This document shows, piece by piece, positions 7,843-18,442 of a stretch of DNA of 64,000 nt. The notes under the pieces are model-generated. The model saw only the letters and a program-made list of their open reading frames with translations, did no database searches and was not told the origin of the DNA. Position 1 is the stretch's first letter. Every line of letters begins with the position of its first letter. A program made the translations under genes and the position numbers. Source of the DNA: Microbacterium yannicii (GTDB lineage Bacteria; Actinomycetota; Actinomycetes; Actinomycetales; Microbacteriaceae); the NCBI RefSeq assembly GCF_024055635.1, contig NZ_JAMXMB010000040.1:124001-188000 (forward strand), read 5' to 3'.

Positions 7843-8918
7843 AGTTCCTCACAGCGCTCGTGAGCCCCCGTGGCGCCGTCTTCCTGCTGCTGGTGATCCT
7901 GCTCGTCGCCGTCATGGTGCTGAACCCGAACTTCGCGGAGCCCGGCCAGCTCATGCGCTACATCCAGCGGGTTGCCCCGGTCGCCATCGTCGCGATCGGC
8001 CAGTACTTCGTCATCATCGCGGGCGAGTTCGACCTGTCGCAGGGCTCGCTGATCACCGCGCAGGTGATCGTCGCCGGCAACCTCGTCGCCCAGGACGACG
8101 CCCGCACCGTCCCGGTGCTCTGCCTCATGGTGGTGCTCGGCCTCGTCGTCGGACTCGTGAACGGCCTGCTGACGACGCTCCTGAAGGTGCCGTCGTTCAT
8201 CGTGACGCTCGGCATGATGCTCGCCCTCCTGGGCCTCGTGCTGTGGTGGACCGGCGGGGCAGCCACCGGCAACCCGGCCGACAGCTTCCGTCAGATCGGC
8301 CGCGGCGGCATCCGCGATATTCCGGTGCTCGACTTCCTGCCGTGGTCGGTGCTGGTCCTGGCGGCGTGGCTCGCGCTCGGCATCTGGGTCACCAAGCGCC
8401 CGCTGGGCAAGCTCCTCATCGCGATCGGCGACAACGCCCGGGCGACGCGCTACTCGGGCGCCCGCGACTGGTGGGTGACGACGCGCGCCTTCATGATCTC
8501 GTCGCTGTCGGCAACGGTCTCGGCGGTGCTCCTGGTCGGCTACGCCGGCGTGCACCCGTCGGTCGGACGGGGCTACGAGTTCGTCGCGATCACGGCCGTC
8601 GTGCTCGGCGGCGTCGTGCTCGGAGGCGGGCGGGGCTGGATCGTCGCGGCCGTCGCGGGAGCCTTCGTGCTCGAGGCGCTCTTCCTGCTGCTGAACATCG
8701 CCGGCGTCCCGTCGTCGCTGCGCGACGCGGTCCAGGGCGTCATCATCATCGCCGCCGTCGCGTACTCGGGACTGGTCTTCCGATCCCGCAGACGCGGTGG
8801 CGCACCACAGACCCCTCCCTCTCCGGGGAAGGAACCCGACGCGCCCGACGGCGCCGAGGAGTCGTCCGCAACACAGGCCCTCGCAGGCGAGGGCGCCGCA
8901 CCGAACAACAGGAGTTAG
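7839..8918 (+). CDS. Sugar ABC transporter permease, second subunit
   Basis: A 359-aa paralogue of the preceding permease, with GQYFVIIAGEFDLSQGS in the position of the GQTLVILGASLDLS segment and the loop LIAIGDNARATRYSGA. ATG at 7839 overlaps the previous stop. The hydrophilic C-terminal tail (RSRRRGGAPQTPPSP onward) is unusually long and low in complexity. It is followed immediately by the binding protein at 8921. Paralogous permease pairs are typical of CUT2 systems. Confidence 0.92.
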   Translation: MKFLTALVSPRGAVFLLLVILLVAVMVLNPNFAEPGQLMRYIQRVAPVAIVAIGQYFVIIAGEFDLSQGSLITAQVIVAGNLVAQDDARTVPVLCLMVVLGLVVGLVNGLLTTLLKVPSFIVTLGMMLALLGLVLWWTGGAATGNPADSFRQIGRGGIRDIPVLDFLPWSVLVLAAWLALGIWVTKRPLGKLLIAIGDNARATRYSGARDWWVTTRAFMISSLSATVSAVLLVGYAGVHPSVGRGYEFVAITAVVLGGVVLGGGRGWIVAAVAGAFVLEALFLLLNIAGVPSSLRDAVQGVIIIAAVAYSGLVFRSRRRGGAPQTPPSPGKEPDAPDGAEESSATQALAGEGAAPNNRS

Positions 8919-8920
8919 CA

Positions 8921-10132
8921 ATGCGACGATCAATGAAGATCGCCACCACAGCGGTGGCGCTCGTCGGCCTCTTCGCCCTCGCAGGGTGCACGACCGACCC
9001 CAACGTGGCGCCACCGGACTCGTCGGCGGAGCCCAGCGATGAAGGCGGCGCCAACGAGTGGTTCGACCAGGCGCTGTTCGACACGCAGATGGCCCAGCGC
9101 GAGGTCGTGCCCGAAGGTCCTGAGGACGAGCCGTACCTGCAGTACATCGACGCCGAGATGATCGACACGTCGGAGTACGCGAGCACCGGTCCGAAGAAGG
9201 CGTGCTTCGCGAACGCCTCGATCTCGAACCCGTGGCGTCAGACCGGCTGGATCACCATGAACCAGCAGCTGGAGGTGCTGCAGGAGCAGGGGGTGATCAG
9301 CGAGATGGAGACGCGCGACGCGCAGGACTCCGACGACACGCAGATCGCCGACATCGACTACTTCATCTCGGAGGGCGGCTGCGACGTCTTCCTCATCTCG
9401 CCGAACAGCACGGCCGCGATGACGCCGGCGGTCGAGCGTGCGTGCGACACCGGCAAGCCCGTGATCGTGTTCGACCGCGGCGTGGAGACCGACTGCCCCG
9501 TCACCTTCATCCACCCCATCGGCGGCTTCGCCTGGGGCATCGACACCGCGCAGTTCCTCATCGACAACCTCGAGGAGGGCGACAAGGTGGTGGGACTTCG
9601 CATCCTTCCCGGCGTCGACGTGCTCGAGCAGCGCTGGGCGGCCGCCGAGTACATGTTCGAGGAGGCGGGCATTGAGGCGGTGGACTACTTCACCGGCGCC
9701 GACCCGGCCGAGATCAAGAGCATCATCAGCGACGAGCTCGCGAAGGGCGACGTCGCGGGCATCTGGATGGATGCCGGTGACGGCGCCGTCGCGGCGATCG
9801 AGGCGTTCGAGGATGCCGGGGTCGACTACCCCGTCATGACGGGTGAGGACGAGATGAGCTTCCTGCGGAAGTGGAAGGAGACCGGCCTGACCGGCCTCGC
9901 TCCGGTCTACTCCAACTTCCAGTGGCGCACCCCGCTGCTGGCGGCGCAGAAGATCTTCGCCGGCGAGGAGATCCCCAAGGAGTGGGTGCTGCCGCAGGTG
10001 CCGATCGAGGCTGGGGAGCTCGATGAGTGGCTGGAGGCGAACGACGGCATGCCCGACGGTCACTACGCCAAGTTCGGCGGCGAGAACCTGCCGGGCTACC
10101 CCGAGGTCTGGCAGAAGCGCCAGATCCCGTAA
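8921..10132 (+). CDS. Sugar ABC transporter substrate-binding lipoprotein
   Basis: A 403-aa periplasmic-binding-protein-like lipoprotein. The N terminus MRRSMKIATTAVALVGLF leads into the lipobox LAGC, so it is probably anchored to the outer face of the membrane through Cys. A Ser/Asp/Glu linker follows, and the body (KKACFANASISNPWRQTGW, CDVFLISPNSTAAMTPAV, GKPVIVFDRGVETDCP) has the fold of the ribose/galactose-binding group. ATG 8921 is preceded by AGGAG. It captures the sugar for the transporter encoded just upstream. Confidence 0.92.
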   Translation: MRRSMKIATTAVALVGLFALAGCTTDPNVAPPDSSAEPSDEGGANEWFDQALFDTQMAQREVVPEGPEDEPYLQYIDAEMIDTSEYASTGPKKACFANASISNPWRQTGWITMNQQLEVLQEQGVISEMETRDAQDSDDTQIADIDYFISEGGCDVFLISPNSTAAMTPAVERACDTGKPVIVFDRGVETDCPVTFIHPIGGFAWGIDTAQFLIDNLEEGDKVVGLRILPGVDVLEQRWAAAEYMFEEAGIEAVDYFTGADPAEIKSIISDELAKGDVAGIWMDAGDGAVAAIEAFEDAGVDYPVMTGEDEMSFLRKWKETGLTGLAPVYSNFQWRTPLLAAQKIFAGEEIPKEWVLPQVPIEAGELDEWLEANDGMPDGHYAKFGGENLPGYPEVWQKRQIP

Positions 10133-10138
10133 CCACGA

Positions 10139-10219
10139 GATCGTGTCCCACTCTCTCGGTCGCATGTCCCGATGACAACGGTTGCCGGGCGTGTCAGCCA
10201 GAGAGAGTGGGACACGATC
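10139..10219. repeat. Perfect 19-bp inverted repeat around a 43-nt spacer
   Basis: GATCGTGTCCCACTCTCTC at 10139-10157 is matched exactly by its reverse complement at 10201-10219. The element fills almost the whole gap between the binding-protein gene and the epimerase gene. It has no T-tract, so it is not a classical intrinsic terminator. It could be a transcript-stabilising hairpin that favours the binding-protein mRNA, or a small MITE-like element. No transposase is present nearby. Confidence 0.75.
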
Positions 10220-10251
10220 ACCATGCTCTGATCCGGGATGCAGGGAGAGTC

Positions 10252-11109
10252 ATGCAGCGCACGATCGGCGTCAACACCTGGGTGTGGACCTCGCCGCTGA
10301 CCGACGAATCGCTCGCCGAGCTGGCGCCCAAGATCGCCGGCATGGGCTTCGGCGCGATCGAGCTCCCGCTCGAGAACGCGGGGGACTGGGATGCCGGGCG
10401 CGCCGGTGAGCTCCTCGCCTCACTGAGGCTGCAGCCCGTGGTGATCGGAGCGATGGGACCGGGACGCTCGCTGGTCGACCGCGCGGGCAACGTGCCGGCG
10501 ACCCAGGCCTATCTGCGCACCTGCATGGCCGCCGCGCGCCGGGTCGGGGCATCCGTCGTCGCCGGCCCTTTCTATGCGCCCACCGGAGTGACCTGGCGCA
10601 TGACCGCCGACGAGCGCATCGAGGTGGTCGCGCAACTGCGGCGCAACCTCGCGCCTCTCGTGGCCGAGGCCGCCGCGGAGGGCCTCGTGCTCGCCGTCGA
10701 GCCGTTGAACCGCTACGAGACGAGCGTGATCAACACGGTCGAGCAGGGGCTCGACGCGCTCGCGCCGCTGCTCGGCTCCGGGCTCGGACTGGCGCTCGAC
10801 ACCTACCACCTCAACATCGAGGAGAAGCGGCCGGAGGTGGCCATCCGCTCCGCCGGCGAGCATATCGCTCACGTGCAGGTCTGCGGCAGCGACCGCGGTG
10901 CGGTCGGAGACGACCACACCGATTGGCCCGCCACCCTGGCCGCGCTGGACGATGCCGGATACGGGGGCATCCTCGGACTGGAGAGCTTCACCGGTGAGAA
11001 CGCCACGATCGCGGTGGCTGCCTCGGTCTGGCGACCGCTCGCGTCGAGTCAGGACGATCTGGCCGAACGCACGCTCAGATACCTCACGGCGCTGCAGGCG
11101 CAGCGCTGA
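10252..11109 (+). CDS. Sugar-phosphate isomerase/epimerase family protein (AP-endonuclease-2 TIM barrel)
   Basis: A 285-aa protein of the xylose-isomerase-like TIM-barrel family, similar in layout to D-tagatose/D-psicose 3-epimerases: N-terminal TIGVNTWVWTSPL, LAVEPLNRYETSVINT (metal-binding Glu), GLALDTYHLNIEE (Asp and His ligands), HVQVCGSDRG (His) and GILGLESF (final Glu). It probably isomerises the sugar or keto-sugar taken up by the system upstream. ATG at 10252 has a GGGAGAG ribosome-binding site; the frame is open further upstream but that would cross the inverted repeat. Confidence 0.85.
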   Translation: MQRTIGVNTWVWTSPLTDESLAELAPKIAGMGFGAIELPLENAGDWDAGRAGELLASLRLQPVVIGAMGPGRSLVDRAGNVPATQAYLRTCMAAARRVGASVVAGPFYAPTGVTWRMTADERIEVVAQLRRNLAPLVAEAAAEGLVLAVEPLNRYETSVINTVEQGLDALAPLLGSGLGLALDTYHLNIEEKRPEVAIRSAGEHIAHVQVCGSDRGAVGDDHTDWPATLAALDDAGYGGILGLESFTGENATIAVAASVWRPLASSQDDLAERTLRYLTALQAQR

Positions 11110-11126
11110 CCCGGCAGACTCGAACC

Positions 11127-11438
11127 ATGCCGTTTTCACCCACGCGCGTTCAGCACACCGTCGTCTTCCGCCTGGTCCACGTACCCGGCTCCCCGGAAGA
11201 GCGGGCGTTCCTCGCGGACGGCCGGGCCGCGCTCACGTCGATCCCGGGCGTCGAGGACTTCCGGGTGAACCGCCAGGTGAGTCCGAAGAGCGGTCTCAGC
11301 CACCAGTTCTCGATGGTCTTCGCGGACGAGGCCGCCTACCGCACCTACAACGACCACCCGACCCACGTGGCCTTCGTCGCGGAGCGCTGGGTGCCGGAGG
11401 TCGCCGAATTCCAGGAGTACGACTTCGTCGAGGCGTGA
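11127..11438 (+). CDS. Dabb-domain (stress-responsive A/B barrel) small protein
   Basis: A 103-aa ferredoxin-like barrel protein: HTVVFRLVHVPGSPEE at the N terminus, GVEDFRVNRQVSPKSGLSHQFSM in the centre and YNDHPTHVAFVAERWVPEV at the end are typical of the Dabb family. Dabb proteins dimerise and often sit in sugar and aromatic catabolic operons, where their role is usually unknown. It follows the epimerase by 17 nt and is probably the last gene of the operon. It converges on the marR gene 6 nt away. Confidence 0.85.
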   Translation: MPFSPTRVQHTVVFRLVHVPGSPEERAFLADGRAALTSIPGVEDFRVNRQVSPKSGLSHQFSMVFADEAAYRTYNDHPTHVAFVAERWVPEVAEFQEYDFVEA

Positions 11439-11444
11439 GCCTGG

Positions 11445-11921
11445 TCAGGCGGAGGGGCGCTCGCCGAGGGTGAGCGCGTGCAGCAGGCGCGTCAGGTTCA
11501 GGATGTCGTCGACCGGCCACTCTTCGAGGGCGTCGACGAGCAGGCTCTCCTGAGGTGCCCGCGCCTCCGCGAGGCGCTCCAGCCCGAACGGCGTCGGGGA
11601 GAGCAGGCTCGACCGGCCGTCGTCGGGGTCGGGGGTTCGCTCGATCAGGCCGAGCTGCTCGAGCTCGCGCACCGTCCGGCTGATCTGGCCCTTGTCGGCC
11701 GTGAGCGTCTCGGCGAGCGCCGAGAGGGTGATGCCCTCGCGACGCACGATGGTGGTGAACACCTTGTAGGCGCCGGGCAGCATGCCGGGGCTCACGCGGT
11801 GGGCGTTCTCGGTGATGATCCGCCGGAAGCGGTTGATCAGCTCCCCGAACTCCGCCTCGAGGGCGCGCACCGCTTCGGTGCGCGCCGCTCGAGTGTCAGG
11901 GGAGGTCATCGTGTTCGACAT
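11445..11921 (-). CDS. MarR-family transcriptional regulator
   Basis: A 158-aa winged-helix regulator: TIVRREGITLSALAETLTADKGQISRTVRELEQLGLIERTPDPDDGR is the classic MarR helix-turn-helix and wing (only partly quoted by key words: ALAETLTADKGQISRTV, IERTPDPDDGRSS). Its ATG shares one base with the stop codon of the upstream efflux gene (TAATG), so the pump and regulator are one transcriptional and translational unit. It most likely represses this operon through the TTGA-N6-TCAA repeats at 13754-13812, released by a drug or phenolic ligand. Confidence 0.9.
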   Translation of the reverse strand: MSNTMTSPDTRAARTEAVRALEAEFGELINRFRRIITENAHRVSPGMLPGAYKVFTTIVRREGITLSALAETLTADKGQISRTVRELEQLGLIERTPDPDDGRSSLLSPTPFGLERLAEARAPQESLLVDALEEWPVDDILNLTRLLHALTLGERPSA

Positions 11922-13693
11922 TATCGCCGGGTGGCGTTCGAATCGTCGGTCGCGTCCGCCGACTCGGTCGTGGCGTCGCCCGCACCGGAGGCGGAGGCCG
12001 CGGCATCCGTCGTCTTCACCGTCGCCGTGGCGGTCAGCGCGTCCATGCCCTCGGCGACCGAGACGGTCGCGAGGTCGGCCTCGCTGGCCTGCACGCGCTC
12101 GCTCGTCGTCATGTGGGTGAGCGGCTTGTTCGGCAGGAAGATGATCGCGATGAGGCTGATCACGGCCAGCGGCACGGCGATGAGGAACGAATGGGCGATG
12201 GCCTGGGCGTAGATGTCCTCGACGATGACGCGGATCGCCTCGGGGAGCGCCGTCACCTGCGGGATGGTGCCCGACTGGAGCTGCTCGCCGATGGCCGCGC
12301 CCTTCTCGCCGAGCGTCATGAGTGCGGCGAGGATGTCGTCCTTGCGGTCGGTGAACAGGTTGGTCGCCGATGTGGCGAGCGCCGCACCCATGACCGACAC
12401 GCCGATGGTGCCGCCGAGGCTGCGGAAGAACGTCACACCCGAGCTCGCAACGCCGATCTCACTCGGCTTCGCCGTGTTCTGCACGATGAGCACCAGGTTC
12501 TGCATCGTCATGCCGACGCCCGCGCCGAGCAGGAACATGTACAGCGATACCAGCACGAAGTTCGTGTCGTAGTGGATCGTCGACAGCAGGTACGAGCCCG
12601 CGATCAGCAGCACGCCACCCAGGATGAGGAACGGCTTCCAGGTGCCGGTGCGGGTCACCAGGCCGCCGATCACGATCGACGCCAGCAGCAGGCCGGCGAT
12701 CATCGGGATCGTCATGAGGCCGGCCTCGGTCGGGGTCGCGCCGCGCGCCAGCTGCATGTACTGGCTGAGGAAGACCGACGTGCCGAACATCGCGATGCCG
12801 ATGGAGATCGACGCGATGACCGCGAGCGTGAACGTGCGGTTGCGGAACATGGTGAGGGGGACCAGCGGCTCCTTCGAGCGCAGCTCGACGATCACGAACA
12901 GCACGGCTGCCAGCAGTGCGCCGCCTACCATGAGGATCGTCTCGGTGCTCCACCAGTCGTAGTCCTTGCCCGCGTTGGTCACCCAGATGAGGAGCAGCGA
13001 GACGGCGGTGGACAGCAGCACGATGCCGAAGTAGTCGATCCGCGCCTTGACCTTCGGACGCACCGGCAGGTGCAGCGTGCGCTGCATGATGATGAGCGCG
13101 GCGACCGCGAATGGCAGGGCGATGAAGAAGTTCCAGCGCCAGTCGATCGTGTCGGTGATGAACCCGCCGAGGAGCGGGCCGCCGACGGTCGCGACGGCCA
13201 TCACGGCGCCGAACAGGCCCATGTAGCGGCCACGCTCGCGCGGGCTGATGATGTCGGCCATGATGACCTGGCTGAGGGCGGCGAGACCCCCGGCGCCGAT
13301 GCCCTGCACGGCGCGGAACGCGATGAGCGTTCCCGTGTCCTGCGAGAAGCCGGCAGCCGCAGTTGCCAGCACGAAGATCACGATGGCGATCTGGATCAGG
13401 AGCTTGCGGTTGAACAGGTCGGCGAGCTTGCCCCAGACCGGGGTGGAGATCGCGGTGGTCAGCAGCGTGGCCGTGACGACCCACGTGAATGCCGCCTGGT
13501 CGCCGCCCAGATCGTGGACGATGACGGGCAGCGACGTCGAGACGACGGTCGACGCGAGCATCGACACGAACATGCCGAGCAGCAGGCCGGTGAGCGCCTG
13601 CAGCACCTTGCGGTGACGGCGCTTCGCGTCGTCGACGGTGCTGCCGGCGGCGGAAGTGGCGACCGACCCGGTCGCGGGGGTGGACGTAGCCAT
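11921..13693 (-). CDS. MFS transporter, DHA2 (14-TM, EmrB/QacA-type) drug efflux pump
   Basis: A 590-aa major-facilitator protein with 14 predicted membrane spans. Motif A-like GKLADLFNRKLL, motif C region GPLLGGFITDTIDWRW, and the early LDL-type helix LGMFVSMLASTVVSTSLPVI place it in the DHA2 multidrug family. I start it at ATG 13693 (AAGGA at a good distance); an in-frame ATG at 13747 would add 18 basic residues. The C-terminal cytoplasmic tail after TTSERVQASEADL is long and Ala/Thr-rich. It is followed directly by marR. Confidence 0.92.
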   Translation of the reverse strand: MATSTPATGSVATSAAGSTVDDAKRRHRKVLQALTGLLLGMFVSMLASTVVSTSLPVIVHDLGGDQAAFTWVVTATLLTTAISTPVWGKLADLFNRKLLIQIAIVIFVLATAAAGFSQDTGTLIAFRAVQGIGAGGLAALSQVIMADIISPRERGRYMGLFGAVMAVATVGGPLLGGFITDTIDWRWNFFIALPFAVAALIIMQRTLHLPVRPKVKARIDYFGIVLLSTAVSLLLIWVTNAGKDYDWWSTETILMVGGALLAAVLFVIVELRSKEPLVPLTMFRNRTFTLAVIASISIGIAMFGTSVFLSQYMQLARGATPTEAGLMTIPMIAGLLLASIVIGGLVTRTGTWKPFLILGGVLLIAGSYLLSTIHYDTNFVLVSLYMFLLGAGVGMTMQNLVLIVQNTAKPSEIGVASSGVTFFRSLGGTIGVSVMGAALATSATNLFTDRKDDILAALMTLGEKGAAIGEQLQSGTIPQVTALPEAIRVIVEDIYAQAIAHSFLIAVPLAVISLIAIIFLPNKPLTHMTTSERVQASEADLATVSVAEGMDALTATATVKTTDAAASASGAGDATTESADATDDSNATRR

Positions 13694-13753
13694 AGGAGTC
13701 CTTCTCGCTGGTGTTGATTCGAGGGATGTGCGGCGACGATGGCGCAAAGATGG

Positions 13754-13812
13754 TTGACCAGGGTCAACAGTTGATATGGGTCAACTATACACCGATGGTT
13801 GATGTGCGTCAA
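13754..13812. promoter_or_regulatory. Three copies of a TTGA-N6-TCAA operator upstream of the efflux operon
   Basis: Three 14-bp near-palindromes lie in a row: TTGACCAGGGTCAA (13754-13767), TTGATATGGGTCAA (13771-13784) and TTGATGTGCGTCAA (13799-13812). All share TTGA, six bases, TCAA. Start-to-start spacings are 17 and 28 bp. They sit just upstream of the DHA2 pump start (13693, leftward), with an AT-rich TATACACC between copies 2 and 3. The most economical reading is a cluster of dimer-binding sites for the operon's MarR protein; the neighbouring TetR protein is the alternative. Confidence 0.7.
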
Positions 13813-13965
13813 CTATCAGAGCGCATGAAGGTTCGGCGGACGTCCGGCCGCGGCATCCGTTCACATCTTGTGCTCTCGCCGAGCCCACATGTCAGCCGCG
13901 CACAGGGCGTGCGTACCCGGTGAGAGCGCGGGATATCGCCGGCGGGGCAGTGCGGGGGCAGGGAT

Positions 13966-14652
13966 TCAGGCGGGATGCGCGGCGCGCTCGGCGGAGCGGA
14001 TGACCCACTCGACGCCGAGGGAGAAGAGCTCCCGGTCCTCGAGCTCCTGCAGCTGCGGCGAGATCTGCGCGATGTGCGGGTGCTTGATGGGATCGACCAG
14101 CAGCGGGCCTTCGAACCAGGGGCTGGGCTCCGAGGGTGAGGTGCTGCCCCGCACGGTCCGCGCTCGCGCGACGCCGGCGGCGGACGACAGGATGTGCGTG
14201 GCCAGCAGGGCGTAGTGCTGGACGAGGTCCTCGCCCGTCAGGCCCGCGCGCGAGAAGGCGTCGAGCATGAACTCGATCGCGTCGAGCTCGCCCGGTCCGT
14301 GCGTGGTGAGCACGATGGCCTCCTGCCCGACGGCGGGGTAACGGGAGAGCTCGCTGAGCGTGGCGGACGCGAGCTGACGCAGTCGCTCCTGCCACTCCTC
14401 GGGCGGCGCGGTGACGGCGGCGAGGCTGCGCACGGTGAGCTCGTCGAGCAGGGCGCCCATGAGGTCGTCCTTGCTGCGGAAGTGGCGGTAGATCGCGGTG
14501 GGGTCGGCGCCGAGTTTGGCGCCCAGTTCGCGAATCGAGACGGATGCTGATCCCGTCGTCTCGGCGAGCTCCAATCCGGCCGCGATGATCGTCGCGCGGT
14601 CCAGGCGCCTGCCGCCGGCCTTCTCGGAGCTCGCTCCGCTGCGTGCCGCCAT
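13966..14652 (-). CDS. TetR/AcrR-family transcriptional regulator
   Basis: A 228-aa regulator with an N-terminal TetR helix-turn-helix (RLDRATIIAAGLELAET, SIRELGAKLGADPTAIYRHFRSKDDLM) and a helical ligand-binding C-terminal domain. It is divergent from the YtcJ-type amidohydrolase at 14815 and so probably controls that gene and possibly the transporter behind it. I favour ATG 14652, which has a GGAAGCGGGG sequence upstream; ATG 14676 and ATG 14718 are in-frame alternatives, the last only 22 bp from the candidate operator. Confidence 0.88.
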   Translation of the reverse strand: MAARSGASSEKAGGRRLDRATIIAAGLELAETTGSASVSIRELGAKLGADPTAIYRHFRSKDDLMGALLDELTVRSLAAVTAPPEEWQERLRQLASATLSELSRYPAVGQEAIVLTTHGPGELDAIEFMLDAFSRAGLTGEDLVQHYALLATHILSSAAGVARARTVRGSTSPSEPSPWFEGPLLVDPIKHPHIAQISPQLQELEDRELFSLGVEWVIRSAERAAHPA

Positions 14653-14739
14653 GTCCCCGCTTCCGTCGCCGTCCATCGTGTCACGGAGTCGCAGTACGAC
14701 GCCGTGACGCCCGAGCATATCGTTCGGGGTGCGGACTAT

Positions 14740-14754
14740 GTCAACAGTGTTGAC
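14740..14754. promoter_or_regulatory. Candidate TetR operator
   Basis: GTCAACA and TGTTGAC form perfect 7-bp arms around a single G. The palindrome lies between the divergent tetR gene and the amidohydrolase at 14815, where an autoregulatory TetR site is expected. Its core, GTCAA/TTGAC, resembles the repeats at 13754-13812, so some cross-talk with the MarR system is possible. Confidence 0.6.
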
Positions 14755-14814
14755 AGCGGTGATGACGTGCGCCTATCGTCAAGCAACCCCGCTCGATGAT
14801 GAAGGAGAGGTCCC

Positions 14815-16641
<1,827 letters not shown>

Positions 16642-16711
16642 CGCTTTCGCTCGCCCACTCCCACCCAGCCCCTTCTCCACCCGACACCGCTGTCTGAACC
16701 CGAGGAGCACC

Positions 16712-18376
16712 ATGACCCCCACCCGGCGAATCGCCCGTCGACCATCCGTCCGTCGACGCGTCGCTCTCGCAGCAGCCGGCCTCGTCGGCGTGCTCGTCCT
16801 GTCGGCGTGCAGCCCGGGTGACGCCGAGCCCGATGCGACCGCCGCGCCGGAGTGGGAGCTCACCGCCCAGACGGCAGTGCCGTCCGGCGACATCGACTCC
16901 TTCACGTGGGTGAGCTATTCCGAGCCGTACTCGCTCGACTACGCCTACGCGTTCGACTACGCCGACAACCAGGTGCTCGCGAACGTGTGCGAGTCGCTGC
17001 TGCGCCTCAACCCCGACTACACCCTGTCGCCGGGCCTCGCAGAGTCGTTCGAGCACCCGACGCCGGATACCTGGGTGTACACGATCCGCGAGGACGTCAC
17101 CTTCCACGACGGGACGCCGCTCACCGCCGCCGACGTCGTGACTTCGATGAGCCGCCACCTCGACCCGGAGGTCGGCTCGTCGTGGTTCTCGGTGTACCAG
17201 AACGTCGCCGCGATCGCGCAGACCGGCGAGCGCCAGGTCACTGTCACGATGACCCGGCCGGACTCCCAGTTCAATCTCGCCATGGGCGGCTCGGCTGGAG
17301 TCGTCGAGTCGGCGGCGACTCTGGCCGACACGGGTGCGGACTACGGCAACTCCACCGGCCTCGTCAACTGCACGGGGCCGTTCGCACTGACGGACTGGAA
17401 GCCGGGCGAGTCGGTGACGCTGACGCGGTACGACGACTACTGGGACGACGCGCTGCGCGCCCGGGCGGGGGAGGTCGAGATCCTCTTCATGACCGACCCC
17501 AACGCCCGCGTCAACGCTCTGAAGTCCGGCGAGGTGGACGGCGGGTGGATGATCCCGCCGGATGCGATCGCGCAGCTCCAGGGCTCCGGCAAGGGCGACG
17601 TGTACTTCGGCCTCAACACGGCGGTCGGCAGCCTGATCGTGAGCGATCTCGAAGGTCCGCTCGGTGACCAGCGCGTGCGGCAGGCACTGCTGATGGCGAT
17701 GGACCGAGAGGGCATCCTGGATGCCGCGGCCCAGGGGTACGGCGAGGTCACGAACGCGCTCACCACCGAGTCGGTGTGGGTAGGTGCGAGCGAAGCGGGG
17801 CTGGACGAGGCGTTCGACGGGCTCGAGGAGTATCCGTACGACCTCGAGGCGGCGAAGAAGCTCATCGACGACGCGGGCGTCGCGGGCGAGGAGATCGTCA
17901 TCGCGACGGCACCGCTCGGCAACGACTTCGCCGTGATCTCGCAGGGCGCGGCGGCCGCCGCGCAGGCGATCGGCCTGAAGGCGACGATCCAGACCGTCAG
18001 CCCGAGCGCGTACACGGCGCTGTTCTCCGATCCGACCGCGCGGGAGGGCGTCGACCTCTTCTACACCTCCTGGTACCTCTCGAGTCCCGACCCCCTCGAG
18101 ATGTACGGCGTGCTGCGCACCGGCGAGTTCAGCAACTACGGCGGCTGGAGCGACTCCGACTTCGACGCCCTGGTCGACGAGGCCGTGGCGATCGACGATC
18201 CCGCCCAGCGCAGTGAGGTGACGGCGCAGGCGCAGCGCATCGCGAACGAGCAGCTGCCCTGGCTGCCCCTGTTCGAGGGGCCGATGACGGTGTTCCTCGG
18301 CGACCGTGTGACCGGTGTGGCACCGTCGGTGGCGTTCCTCTACTACCCGTGGGCGGCGACCATTGGCTCGCGGTGA
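16712..18376 (+). CDS. ABC transporter substrate-binding lipoprotein, family 5 (peptide/nickel type)
   Basis: A 554-aa SBP_bac_5 protein. The N terminus (RRVALAAAGLVGVLVLSAC) is a lipoprotein signal with its lipobox Cys. The body shows family landmarks: SLLRLNPDYTLSPGLAESFE, YTIREDVTFHDGTPLTAADVV, LTRYDDYWD and RQALLMAMDREGI. It binds oligopeptides, amides or similar small ligands for the Dpp-type permeases at 18443 and 19396. ATG 16712 has a GAGGAG ribosome-binding site. Confidence 0.92.
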   Translation: MTPTRRIARRPSVRRRVALAAAGLVGVLVLSACSPGDAEPDATAAPEWELTAQTAVPSGDIDSFTWVSYSEPYSLDYAYAFDYADNQVLANVCESLLRLNPDYTLSPGLAESFEHPTPDTWVYTIREDVTFHDGTPLTAADVVTSMSRHLDPEVGSSWFSVYQNVAAIAQTGERQVTVTMTRPDSQFNLAMGGSAGVVESAATLADTGADYGNSTGLVNCTGPFALTDWKPGESVTLTRYDDYWDDALRARAGEVEILFMTDPNARVNALKSGEVDGGWMIPPDAIAQLQGSGKGDVYFGLNTAVGSLIVSDLEGPLGDQRVRQALLMAMDREGILDAAAQGYGEVTNALTTESVWVGASEAGLDEAFDGLEEYPYDLEAAKKLIDDAGVAGEEIVIATAPLGNDFAVISQGAAAAAQAIGLKATIQTVSPSAYTALFSDPTAREGVDLFYTSWYLSSPDPLEMYGVLRTGEFSNYGGWSDSDFDALVDEAVAIDDPAQRSEVTAQAQRIANEQLPWLPLFEGPMTVFLGDRVTGVAPSVAFLYYPWAATIGSR

Positions 18377-18442
18377 CCTGCGCGTGGGCTCAGGGGCGAG
18401 GACGGGGTCCCGTCCGGCCGCCTGCGCAGAGGAGGTCGTGCG

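Noticed and set aside
10139-10219. Inverted repeat considered as an insertion-sequence remnant
   Set aside because: No transposase fragment or target duplication is visible, so only a repeat is reported.
12113-13717. Plus-strand open frame of 534 codons opposite the DHA2 efflux gene
   Set aside because: Asp/Arg/His-rich shadow of a membrane-protein gene, without hydrophobic or domain structure.
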